This document shows positions 9,501 to 16,079 of a stretch of DNA of 64,000 bases, piece by piece. This DNA comes from an uncultured Mediterranea sp. (GTDB lineage Bacteria; Bacteroidota; Bacteroidia; Bacteroidales; Bacteroidaceae): contig CALZEQ010000003.1 in assembly GCA_945641355.1 (NCBI GenBank), positions 55,447 to 119,446 of the forward strand. Direction: 5' to 3'. The notes beneath the pieces are model-generated. The model saw nothing but the letters and a program-made list of their open reading frames with translations, searched no databases and was not told the DNA's origin. Both the position numbers and the translations under genes were made by a program. The stretch's first letter is position 1, and the number at the start of each line of letters is the position of its first letter.

Positions 9501-10528
9501 GTCCACTGGTAGGGACAATAGTTTACGCCACCAAAGTAGGAGCCTATCCAGATGCCATTCTCCCTGTCGCGGCAGATGGCGTAGATGGCATTGTCCGACA
9601 ATGCATACTGATCTTCCTGACCGGAAGCGGTGATGTGCGTGGCACGGTCAGATCGCAGGTTGTAGATGTAGATGCCGTTCTCCGTACCGACCCACAAGCT
9701 CTCATCGTCCTGAAACTGGATGGTACGTACAAAGGCGGAAATCAGCTGGCGCACCTTCCCGTTGGTACGGTTATACTCGAAGAGGCCGCGCTGCGAAGCG
9801 ATGTAGATGAAGTTGTGAGGCCCCTCTACCTGCTTGTAGATGATGTCTCCCTTGAATGTCTCCTTCCCGTCAGCGTCGGCAAACGGACGCATCTCCCCCT
9901 GGAAGTCTACAGGAGCCGAATAGAGGTTGTCGGCATACAGCGCCACCCAACAGGTCTCGTCGTGCAGCCAGAAGAAGTTGACGTTTGGGATGGCCTGGTC
10001 GTCCAGATAGAGTTGCGTTGTCTGCTCCTGCGGATGATAGCAATACAGACCTTGGTTCTCCACCGAGAACCAGATGTTTCCCTCCGCATCTTCCTGAATG
10101 GCAGTCACCAAATCTGTCACCGGTCCATCCACCTGAGCAAGCTGATTGAAGTCGCAGAAGGCATCCTTCTGCGGATCGTAGCGAAACAGTCCGCCATCGG
10201 TACCTACCCAGATGTAGCCTTCTCTGTCCTCGTACAATACCGTGATGAAGTTGCGTCCCAACGTGGAGTTGTTCTTCTTATAGACCTTGAACTGCAGACC
10301 GTCGTAGCGGTTCAGCCCATGCTGGGTTGCAAACCACATAAAGCCTTGGCGGTCCTGCATAATCTGGTAGACTGTATTCTGTGACAGACCGTCCCGAACG
10401 TCAATCGTCCGGAAGTAGTGGCGCATACTCTCTCTGGCCGGCAGGGAGGCCGGCAGCAGCAACAGGAGGAGCAGCCCTGTCAAGGTGCGGATGAGGAAGG
10501 TTCTATCCGATGGAATTGTATGTTTCAT
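6503..10528 (-). CDS. Hybrid two-component system sensor-regulator (HTCS)
   Basis: The 1,341-residue single-chain regulator has a signal peptide (to about residue 31). A periplasmic two-component-propeller region of repeated GLSQNTVYQIMQD / IWVGTDGGL-type Reg_prop units runs to about 690, then a Y_Y_Y domain (YRLQGYDKKWYEQQG) and one membrane helix near 775-795. The histidine kinase core has H838 in VAHEIRTPLT and ATP-binding boxes NLLTNAIKYG and GTGIGLALARSL. The receiver has D1134 in VISDIMMPKMD with a later TAKTT and KPFS. A C-terminal AraC-type helix-turn-helix follows (LNMSRSSLNRKIKG; CYMTGFNTPSYFAKCFQKQFG). Such proteins bind an oligosaccharide in the periplasm and activate an adjacent sugar operon, here most likely the downstream genes at 64-6404. 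Confidence 0.95.
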   Translation of the reverse strand: MKHTIPSDRTFLIRTLTGLLLLLLLPASLPARESMRHYFRTIDVRDGLSQNTVYQIMQDRQGFMWFATQHGLNRYDGLQFKVYKKNNSTLGRNFITVLYEDREGYIWVGTDGGLFRYDPQKDAFCDFNQLAQVDGPVTDLVTAIQEDAEGNIWFSVENQGLYCYHPQEQTTQLYLDDQAIPNVNFFWLHDETCWVALYADNLYSAPVDFQGEMRPFADADGKETFKGDIIYKQVEGPHNFIYIASQRGLFEYNRTNGKVRQLISAFVRTIQFQDDESLWVGTENGIYIYNLRSDRATHITASGQEDQYALSDNAIYAICRDRENGIWIGSYFGGVNYCPYQWTYFKKFYPCEGMNGFGRRVREIIPGNDGQLWIGTEDKGLFRFNPATETLTPFEHPLLYKNVHGLCMDGDYLWVGTFSGGLNRIDLRTRQVRHYEKGDRPNSLMANDVFTICRTSQNEIWIGTTSGLMKYNRATDDFTRVEQLQNKFVYYILEDFNGNLWLATYSHGVYCYDVTKQTWRNYQTDKSSPHSLPYNKVISIFEDSRKRLWFMTLGEGICQYIPEEDHFLRYDTLPGIEGNIVYKMMEDKKGNLWCSTNNGLVCFNPSNSYSHVYTTANGLLNNQFNYQSGYADPRGNIYVGSIGGFVVFNPDSFIENVCQPSVTLTQFYLNNNLITSESPGSPLTANISYCDEITLEANQNSFSLRAASLSYQAPEMNRISYRLQGYDKKWYEQQGNAVITYANLPSGRYKLHLKGANSDGRWSETEKMLTIRILPPFYLSGWAYALYCILACALTSCVVLYFRRKNLRKHQRAMEKFEHEKERELYTAKIEFFTNVAHEIRTPLTLIKSPLENVLAQGDLPDKIKDDLEIMDLNTNRLLFLVNQLLDFRKTEKKGFKLSFVEADVARLLADTCRRFKPQAVRKGADFTVEAPDRLMASVDCEGFTKIVSNLLTNAIKYGDSYVRLHLTDEEVDVLRLEVHNDGQVVPLQMREEIFKPFTRYDDEGGNTKPGTGIGLALARSLAELHGGTLRMSDVTHENCFVLTLPVRHAEAIGMERKEKDTPGMAELPQEAVAGGEVSGSGRRYTLLLVEDSPDMLSFVSRQLSGNYQILTATNGEDALALLKEHSVNLVISDIMMPKMDGLELCQRLKQEMEYSHIPVILLTAKTTLQAKIEGMKRGADAYIEKPFSVEYLKVCVGNLLKNREMLRSSLAHSPFIQTNSMAMTKADEVFLKSLKDVVDENMQNPDFGLDEMAAQLNMSRSSLNRKIKGILDMTPNDYIRLERLKKAAQLLKESGCRINEVCYMTGFNTPSYFAKCFQKQFGVLPKDFANTNQQGATADE

Positions 10529-10559
10529 TACAGTATCATTTTACGTGTCATTGGCACCA

Positions 10560-10567
10560 CAAATATA
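10560..10567 (-). promoter_or_regulatory. Candidate -7 promoter element for the HTCS gene
   Basis: On the minus strand the bases read TATATTTG, an exact TAnnTTTG match, 32 bases before the ATG of the sensor-regulator. No clear TTTG is seen at the -33 position. Confidence 0.45.
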
Positions 10568-10664
10568 GGAAGAATCGGAGCGAACCCATGCAACTATCCA
10601 ACCACAAAATAGAAGAATGGTCGCATTTTGAGTCTCTCGATGTCTCTTGAAGGCATTCTATCCG

Positions 10665-11312
10665 TCACTCCGTACCTTCAGACAGCGGACGGCGCACCCA
10701 CACCTTGTGGCTGCCGCTTCCGCTTGACACGATGGGAGTAGCATGATCCTTACATATCTCCTTCAAGTCGCCCGAAGCCATCGTGCGGCTCATGCCGTTC
10801 AGTGCCGCATATTCCCTCAAGGTGATGAAGCCGTTCCGCTCAATCAGTGTCAAGGCTCGTGCGATGCGTTCCTCACGTGTATAGGAACTGGATCGGAGAA
10901 GCTTCACCCCTCCCACTTTACGTTCCAGTTCCGTGTCATAACGCAAGTTCTTAAGCAGATTGGCATCCGCCTTGAAGTTCACATTGCTCACCACCACCTT
11001 CCGATGCAGCATTCTGTCCGTATCGGATTCCATCTCGGTAGGTTTCTGGTCATTGAAGGCCAGCGACAGAGAGAAGACTCCCAAATCATCCAGCTTCACC
11101 GTGTACCCTTCAGACAGTTTCCGCTTTAAGGTTGCTGCCACTTCAGACAGCACGGCACTGACGACGCTGGGTGCAATGGCACGCTGGTAGGAATGGACTA
11201 TCTTCACGAATTCCTCCGTTTCAATCAACCGACAGCTATCCAGTTTCGGATAGACCTTTCGTTTCCCCTCGTTACCCAAATCGGGCATTTCCTGCAATAT
11301 ATATTTCGGCAT
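10665..11312 (-). CDS. HU-like DNA-binding protein of the Bacteroidota type
   Basis: The 215-residue protein begins MPKYILQEMPDLGNEGKRKVYPKL; I chose this ATG over one 19 codons upstream because this opening is typical of the family. Residues 1-130 form an HU/IHF-like domain with FVKIVHSYQRAIAPSVVSAVLSEVA-type helices, TVKLDDLGVFSLSL and an RKVVVSNVNFKAD strand. Residues 155-215 look like a winged helix that usually follows in such proteins (ARALTLIERNGFITLREYAALNGMSRTMASGDL). It likely binds DNA and may bend it. It is alone between the HTCS gene and the divergent sigma-factor gene. A 25-base palindrome lies 77 bases upstream of its start and may be an autoregulatory site. No DNA target can be named. 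Confidence 0.75.
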   Translation of the reverse strand: MPKYILQEMPDLGNEGKRKVYPKLDSCRLIETEEFVKIVHSYQRAIAPSVVSAVLSEVAATLKRKLSEGYTVKLDDLGVFSLSLAFNDQKPTEMESDTDRMLHRKVVVSNVNFKADANLLKNLRYDTELERKVGGVKLLRSSSYTREERIARALTLIERNGFITLREYAALNGMSRTMASGDLKEICKDHATPIVSSGSGSHKVWVRRPLSEGTE

Positions 11313-11388
11313 ACGTGATATAATTTGTTTTTCAGGTGAGTAAAGTTTCGTCTCCAACGCTCCGAACACACATCCGAAGCCTTCGTAC

Positions 11389-11413
11389 GTCCGTTCGAAG
11401 CTTTCGAACGGAC
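11389..11413. promoter_or_regulatory. 25-base palindrome upstream of the HU-like gene
   Basis: Perfect 11-base arms (GTCCGTTCGAA and its complement) flank a GCT centre. The flanks hold further CCGAA half-sites (near 11361, 11373 and within the palindrome). With no T run and a position upstream of a DNA-binding protein gene, an operator is more likely than a terminator. Confidence 0.5.
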
Positions 11414-11602
11414 ATTCCGCACCTACGGACTGACATTTCTCCCGGCTAAGATAAGAAATTTACCTGGTTTCTGCAACATTTCCACCTATATTTTATGTAC
11501 ATACGGCACTTAACCCTCTGACAAATGTATTGTCAAACTTGGTCTGAACGATGACAGAAAAAGTTTTTCCGCGATTATCCGGCCGATTCTGAAAACAATC
11601 AG

Positions 11603-11610
11603 TATATTTG
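11603..11610 (+). promoter_or_regulatory. Candidate -7 promoter element for the ECF sigma gene
   Basis: TATATTTG matches the Bacteroides -7 consensus exactly, 60 bases before the sigma-factor ATG. A -33 element is not clear, so confidence is moderate. Confidence 0.45.
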
Positions 11611-11669
11611 CAACGATTTGCAGATATGTACACCTCGCAAATTAGATAACAGACCCCCAGCAAAGATAT

Positions 11670-12188
11670 ATGTCCATGTTGCATGCTCCACAATTGACCA
11701 GACAGTTCGAAGAGTTGTTCAAGAAGAACTACTCCAAGCTCTACTACGTGGCCCTCGACTGGGTGGAGAATGAAGAGTCGGCCAAGGATCTGGTAAACGA
11801 CCTTTTCGCCGAACTTTGGAAACAGTATGAACGGTTGCAAGATGAGAATGTGGAGGGCTATCTCTTTCAATCCCTGCGTAACCGCTGCATCAACTATCTG
11901 AAGCACCAACGGGTAGAGCAGGAATACCGCGAACGCATGTTGGCAGAGAAGCAGCTGGTGATAGATGAGAATCCTGAGATACACGAGGCCCGGCTCAAGG
12001 TCATTGAGCAGACACTGGAGCAGATGAACCCGCAAACCCGACGGGTGTTTGAACAGTGCTTTTTTGAAGGGAAGCGCTATCAGGAGGTGGCCGACCTGAT
12101 GGAGGTGAGCGTGAGCACCATCCACAAACGGATGACACAAGCCTTCGCTGCCTTTCGAACGGCTTTCGGTTGTGATAAAAAATATTAA
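11670..12188 (+). CDS. ECF RNA polymerase sigma factor (Bacteroidota sigma-70 family)
   Basis: The 172-residue sigma factor has region 2 at about 10-75 (FEELFKKNYSKLYYVALDWVENEESAKDLVNDLFAELWKQ) and region 4 at about 115-165 (LEQMNPQTRRVFEQCFFEGKRYQEVADLMEVSVSTIHKRMTQAF). It lacks region 3, as usual for ECF factors. It is followed 53 bases later by a FecR anti-sigma gene and then by a SusC with an STN domain. That is the known trans-envelope signalling arrangement: ligand at SusC, STN to FecR, release of sigma, transcription of the transport operon. Several members of this family direct use of host glycans. The likely target is the susC operon at 16080 onward. Confidence 0.92.
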   Translation: MSMLHAPQLTRQFEELFKKNYSKLYYVALDWVENEESAKDLVNDLFAELWKQYERLQDENVEGYLFQSLRNRCINYLKHQRVEQEYRERMLAEKQLVIDENPEIHEARLKVIEQTLEQMNPQTRRVFEQCFFEGKRYQEVADLMEVSVSTIHKRMTQAFAAFRTAFGCDKKY

Positions 12189-12241
12189 ATACGAGAAATG
12201 GAAAGTGACTGACAGAACAGATCGGTTGTTAATGTATTGTC

Positions 12242-13387
12242 ATGGAACAGAAAACAGATTATAACCAACAAGAGGCCGAGGAGCAGAAGCGGTTGTTGCT
12301 CTTGGCGCAGATGGCCCGCCGACGCAGGGAGCATCCGGCTCCCGATGCCGACCAGGCTTGGCAACGGTTTGCCGCCATACATAGTGCAAAGGAGGAAGAG
12401 ACAGACGGACAAAAGCCACCGAAGAGGCTTTTCAAACCCATCTCCCTGTGGTTGTCTGCCGTAGGAGGTGCTGCGGCCGCCTGTGTTATTATGTTTTTGG
12501 TGCAGCAATGGGTGCCTTGGACAGGCCACTCTCCCTACGTTGCACTACGCTACGACGCCACAGCCCAACGGCTGCGTATTGGCGAGCACGACACGATACT
12601 CCCGACTGGTCAGGAACGGTTTCTCTCATTCTACGACGCTTCCGCGCCTCTCCGAGGAACAACCGATAGAAGTATCACCACTCCTATGGCTACCGCCGCT
12701 CCAGCAATATCTCCGAGCGCACCGCACCAAACATCAGAAACAGAGCGCTCCACAGTGAAGACCCGAAAACTGTCCACCCCCCGCGGCATGGACTTCCGTG
12801 TGCTGTTGCCCGACAGCAGCGAAGTGTGGCTCAACGCAGAGAGCACCATCGAGTTTCCCGTCGCCTTCAACAGCGGTGAACGCCGAGTGGAACTGCATGG
12901 CGAGGCCTACTTCAAGGTAGCCCGCAACGAGCAGGTGCCCTTCGTGGTGCATACAGACCGCATGAAGGTTAGCGTGCTGGGTACGGAGTTCAACCTACGC
13001 GCCTATGGTGCCGATGCCTCGTCGCTGACCTTGGTCAAGGGCTCGGTTCATGTATCTTCGGACGGAGGCGAAGTGCTGCTCTCGCCCGGGCAAGAGGTGG
13101 AATGCAGCCGGGAAGGCTCCCTGCAGGTACACGACATAGACACCTACTACGTGACGCAATGGACCGAAGGCCTCTTCTATTTCGACGAGATGCCCCTGGT
13201 GGAAGTGCTCAAGGAGTTGGGCCGCTGGTACAATCTGGGCGTGGTGTTCCACCGCCGGGAGCTGATGGAGATGAAGATGCACTTCAGCGCCTCGCGTACC
13301 GACGATATTGATACCGCCATCCGCAACCTCAACCGACTGCGCAAGGTACGCATCACCATCGAAGAGGAGAATATTGTAGTTTATTAG
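12242..13387 (+). CDS. FecR-family anti-sigma factor
   Basis: The 381-residue anti-sigma factor has a cytoplasmic N-terminal segment (about 1-65), one membrane helix (about 66-86, ISLWLSAVGGAAAACVIMFLV) and a Pro/Ser/Thr-rich linker (about 125-175). A periplasmic FecR domain follows (about 178-275: RGMDFRVLLPDSSEVWLNAES, RRVELHGEAYFKVARNEQVPFVVHT, SVLGTEFNLRAY), then a C-terminal DUF4974-like domain (about 305-380, EMPLVEVLKELGRWYNLGV). It is expected to hold the adjacent sigma factor until the STN domain of the SusC at 16080 signals. The N-terminal cytoplasmic part and the linker are longer than in the shortest family members. Confidence 0.9.
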   Translation: MEQKTDYNQQEAEEQKRLLLLAQMARRRREHPAPDADQAWQRFAAIHSAKEEETDGQKPPKRLFKPISLWLSAVGGAAAACVIMFLVQQWVPWTGHSPYVALRYDATAQRLRIGEHDTILPTGQERFLSFYDASAPLRGTTDRSITTPMATAAPAISPSAPHQTSETERSTVKTRKLSTPRGMDFRVLLPDSSEVWLNAESTIEFPVAFNSGERRVELHGEAYFKVARNEQVPFVVHTDRMKVSVLGTEFNLRAYGADASSLTLVKGSVHVSSDGGEVLLSPGQEVECSREGSLQVHDIDTYYVTQWTEGLFYFDEMPLVEVLKELGRWYNLGVVFHRRELMEMKMHFSASRTDDIDTAIRNLNRLRKVRITIEEENIVVY

Positions 13388-13388
13388 T

Positions 13389-13438
13389 CCCTAAAGGAAC
13401 AAAAATTGTGCTTTTTTGAAAAAAATCCTTTCTGAGGG
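13389..13438. other. Nested hairpin between anti-sigma and protease genes
   Basis: CCCT/AGGG (13389-13392 with 13435-13438) and AAAGGA/TCCTTT (13393-13398 with 13426-13431) enclose CAAAAA/TTTTTG (13400-13405 with 13413-13418). The whole 73-base gap is A/T rich. It could be a leaky terminator or attenuator that sets the ratio of regulators to transport proteins. Confidence 0.35.
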
Positions 13439-13493
13439 GGTGACCGATGAGTGACATAGGTTGTTCTTGAAACAAACAACAACTATGTGTATC

Positions 13494-16022
13494 ATGAGAA
13501 AAAGCATTATTCAAACCGTGTTGATGCTGCTTGTCGGCATCCTGCTAACACCTGCCACCTCTGTGCAGGCGGCAAGAAAGCAGAAGAAAGCAAAGCTGGA
13601 AACCTCCTCCAAGAATGACTCCACAGAGACATCTAAAAAGAAGGGACTTGTGTCGTACGACAAGGTCATCACCCCCAAAGCCCGCACCATGCAGGGATTC
13701 ATCACCGTACATTCGGTGGAGGGTAAATACTATTTTGAGCTACCCGATACCTTGCTTGGACGTGACATTCTGGTGGTGAGCCGCATTGCCAAGGCTCCGG
13801 TCAATGTACAGAAGAGCAAGACCGGCTATGCCGGCGACTTCCTCAGCGATCAGGTTATTCGGTTTGAGCGAGCCAACAACGAAGAACGGCTGTTCCTGCG
13901 CGAGATAGCATACGAGGAGTATTCATCGGACACACTCGGCCTTTACAAAGCTGTGGAGAACAGCAACATCCAACCCATCATCGCCGCACTTAAGATTAAG
14001 TCGATACGCAAGCTGGAGAACCATCGTTCCTATCTGCTGGACGTGACGGATGTACTGAATAAGGAAAATGGTCCTTTTGCACTGAACGACCGCGTGAAAG
14101 ACAAACTTGGCCTCAGCGCACAACAGGACGAGACAAGCTACATCGACACGCTGAAGGCTTTTCCCACCAACATCGAGATACGCACCGTACGTACCTTCAA
14201 GCGCAAGAAGGTAACTCCGACCACCGACCTGCAACGCCTGTTGGCGCAGCTGTCGCCCGACCCCACCACCCCACTGACCTACGAGTTCAACACCTCGCTG
14301 CTCTTGCTGCCTGCCACACCGATGAAGGCCCGCATGCACGACCGGCGCGTGGGCTACTTTGCCGTGAGCTATGCCGACTACGATGCCAATCCGCAAGGTG
14401 TGGATTTCAAAGGTAAGATTACCCGATGGCGCTTGGAGCCACGCCCGGAGGACGTACAGCGCTATCTGGACGGCGAGCTGGTGGAACCGGCCAAACCGAT
14501 TGTCATCTACATCGATCCCGCCACACCGCGCAAGTGGGTGCCCTATCTGATACAAGGTATCAATGACTGGCAGGAGGCATTCGAGGCAGCCGGTTTCAAG
14601 AATGCGATTGTTGCCAAAGAGGCTCCCACCGATGACCCCACCTGGAGTCTGGAGGATGCCCGCCACTCGGTGCTTGTCTATAAAGCTTCAGAAATCGGTA
14701 ATGCCAGCGGCCCACATGTACACGATCCCCGTAGCGGCGAAATCATCGAGACCCATATCAACTGGTACCACAACATACTCAGTGTGCTCTACAACTGGTA
14801 CATCGTGCAGGCAGGTCCGCTGGATCCTGCTGCCCAAAAACCCGTATTCGATGACGAACTGATGGGTGCCCTGGTGCGCTACGTCAGTTGTCACGAGGTG
14901 GGCCACACGCTGGGTCTCCGCCACAACTTCGGTGCCTCGGCCACTATTCCGGTAGCCAAGTTGCGCGACAAGGCCTGGGTGGAGAAGCATGGCGACACTC
15001 CCTCCATCATGGATTACGCCCGCTTCAACTACGTGGCCCAACCGGAGGACAGCATCTCGCGTGCAGGCCTCTTCCCCCACATCGGCATCTACGACAAGTG
15101 GGCCATCGAATGGGGCTACCGCTGGTTCCCGCCTTTTGCCTCGGCCGAAGAAGAGGATATCTATATGCAGAAGTGGATACTCAAGAAATTGGCCGAAGAT
15201 TCCCGCTACCGTTTCGGGCATGAGTTTGCCACCAATGACCCACGCAACCAAAGTGAAGACCTTGGCGACAATGCCATGCAGGCCAGCGCCTATGGCATCA
15301 AGAACTTGAAGCGCATCGTGCCCAACCTGATGAACTGGACGGCACAACCTTACAAAGGATTTGACAAGGCGATGGATGTCTATCAGAACCTGATGCAGCA
15401 ATTCAGCCTCTACATGAAGCATGTATCTACCAACGTGGGCGGTATCTATGGCCAGACCGTGATGTACGAACAACGCGACGAGAACGCCATGGAGTTTGTA
15501 CCGCGTGCCACACAGCAGGAGGCCGTCAGGTTCCTCTGTCAGGAACTCTTTACCACACCGGAGTGGCTGATTGACAAAGAACTGACCGCCAAAACAGGCT
15601 TGAACATACAGAGTGCCTTGGCCGCCGTACAGAACAGCACCTTGAAAAAGCTGGTCAGCGCCGGTACACTCGACAAGATGAACTTGAACCTCGCCCTCAA
15701 CGGCAAACAGGCATACGCACCATCAGAAATGCTGGCCGACTTGGAACAGACCATTTTCTCAGCCAAAGGTGCCGCAGACCTCAACGGACGCATCTTGCAG
15801 AAGAGCTATCTGAAAGCACTCACCAATATGCTCGACAAGCAGAAGATGAGTGGTTCGGCCATCAGCGAGGCACCCACCATTGCCCGCGCCCGGTTGGAAC
15901 TGCTGTTGCCACGCCTCAAGCAGAAAGCAGCCTCTGCCAACGATGCCCTGACCGGCAGTCACTACCGCAACCTGGCGGTATTGATAGAGAATGCCTTCAA
16001 TCCGATTTTTGCCAATCGCTAA
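13494..16022 (+). CDS. Exported zinc-dependent metalloprotease (DUF5117/DUF5118 type)
   Basis: The product is about 842 residues from the chosen ATG (MRKSIIQTVLML), which begins a clean signal peptide; an in-frame ATG three codons upstream is possible. It carries the extended metzincin-like zinc motif HEVGHTLGLRHNF near residues 467-479 (His, Glu, His, Gly, His all present). It also has the DUF5117-like N-terminal region and the SIMDYARFNYVAQPED segment, whose Met may form the structural turn beneath the zinc. Such proteases are common in Bacteroidota beside SusC/SusD pairs. Here it is the first large gene of a locus without any glycosidase, which points to protein or glycoprotein as nutrient. 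A 57-base gap separates it from susC, so it is probably co-transcribed. The exact substrate is unknown. Confidence 0.88.
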   Translation: MRKSIIQTVLMLLVGILLTPATSVQAARKQKKAKLETSSKNDSTETSKKKGLVSYDKVITPKARTMQGFITVHSVEGKYYFELPDTLLGRDILVVSRIAKAPVNVQKSKTGYAGDFLSDQVIRFERANNEERLFLREIAYEEYSSDTLGLYKAVENSNIQPIIAALKIKSIRKLENHRSYLLDVTDVLNKENGPFALNDRVKDKLGLSAQQDETSYIDTLKAFPTNIEIRTVRTFKRKKVTPTTDLQRLLAQLSPDPTTPLTYEFNTSLLLLPATPMKARMHDRRVGYFAVSYADYDANPQGVDFKGKITRWRLEPRPEDVQRYLDGELVEPAKPIVIYIDPATPRKWVPYLIQGINDWQEAFEAAGFKNAIVAKEAPTDDPTWSLEDARHSVLVYKASEIGNASGPHVHDPRSGEIIETHINWYHNILSVLYNWYIVQAGPLDPAAQKPVFDDELMGALVRYVSCHEVGHTLGLRHNFGASATIPVAKLRDKAWVEKHGDTPSIMDYARFNYVAQPEDSISRAGLFPHIGIYDKWAIEWGYRWFPPFASAEEEDIYMQKWILKKLAEDSRYRFGHEFATNDPRNQSEDLGDNAMQASAYGIKNLKRIVPNLMNWTAQPYKGFDKAMDVYQNLMQQFSLYMKHVSTNVGGIYGQTVMYEQRDENAMEFVPRATQQEAVRFLCQELFTTPEWLIDKELTAKTGLNIQSALAAVQNSTLKKLVSAGTLDKMNLNLALNGKQAYAPSEMLADLEQTIFSAKGAADLNGRILQKSYLKALTNMLDKQKMSGSAISEAPTIARARLELLLPRLKQKAASANDALTGSHYRNLAVLIENAFNPIFANR

Positions 16023-16079
16023 CACATACGTGAATCATTAACCGCTATTAATCATATTAATAAAAAGTAACCCAATTTT

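Larger units (their letters stand above)
11313..11669. other. Divergent intergenic region, HU-like gene and ECF sigma gene
   Basis: About 357 bases with no convincing gene. It holds the 25-base palindrome at 11389-11413 and a TATATTTG -7 box at 11603-11610. It also has the 12-mer AATGTATTGTCA near 11523, which recurs between the sigma and anti-sigma genes near 12230. A long minus-strand frame overlapping the sigma gene is a shadow. Confidence 0.6.

Noticed and set aside
8696..10384. Long plus-strand open frame (562 codons) inside the HTCS gene
   Set aside because: It is antisense to a gene with clear propeller, kinase and receiver motifs; its translation shows no family features.
11493..12140. 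215-codon minus-strand frame overlapping the ECF sigma gene
   Set aside because: Antisense to clear sigma region 2 and region 4 motifs.
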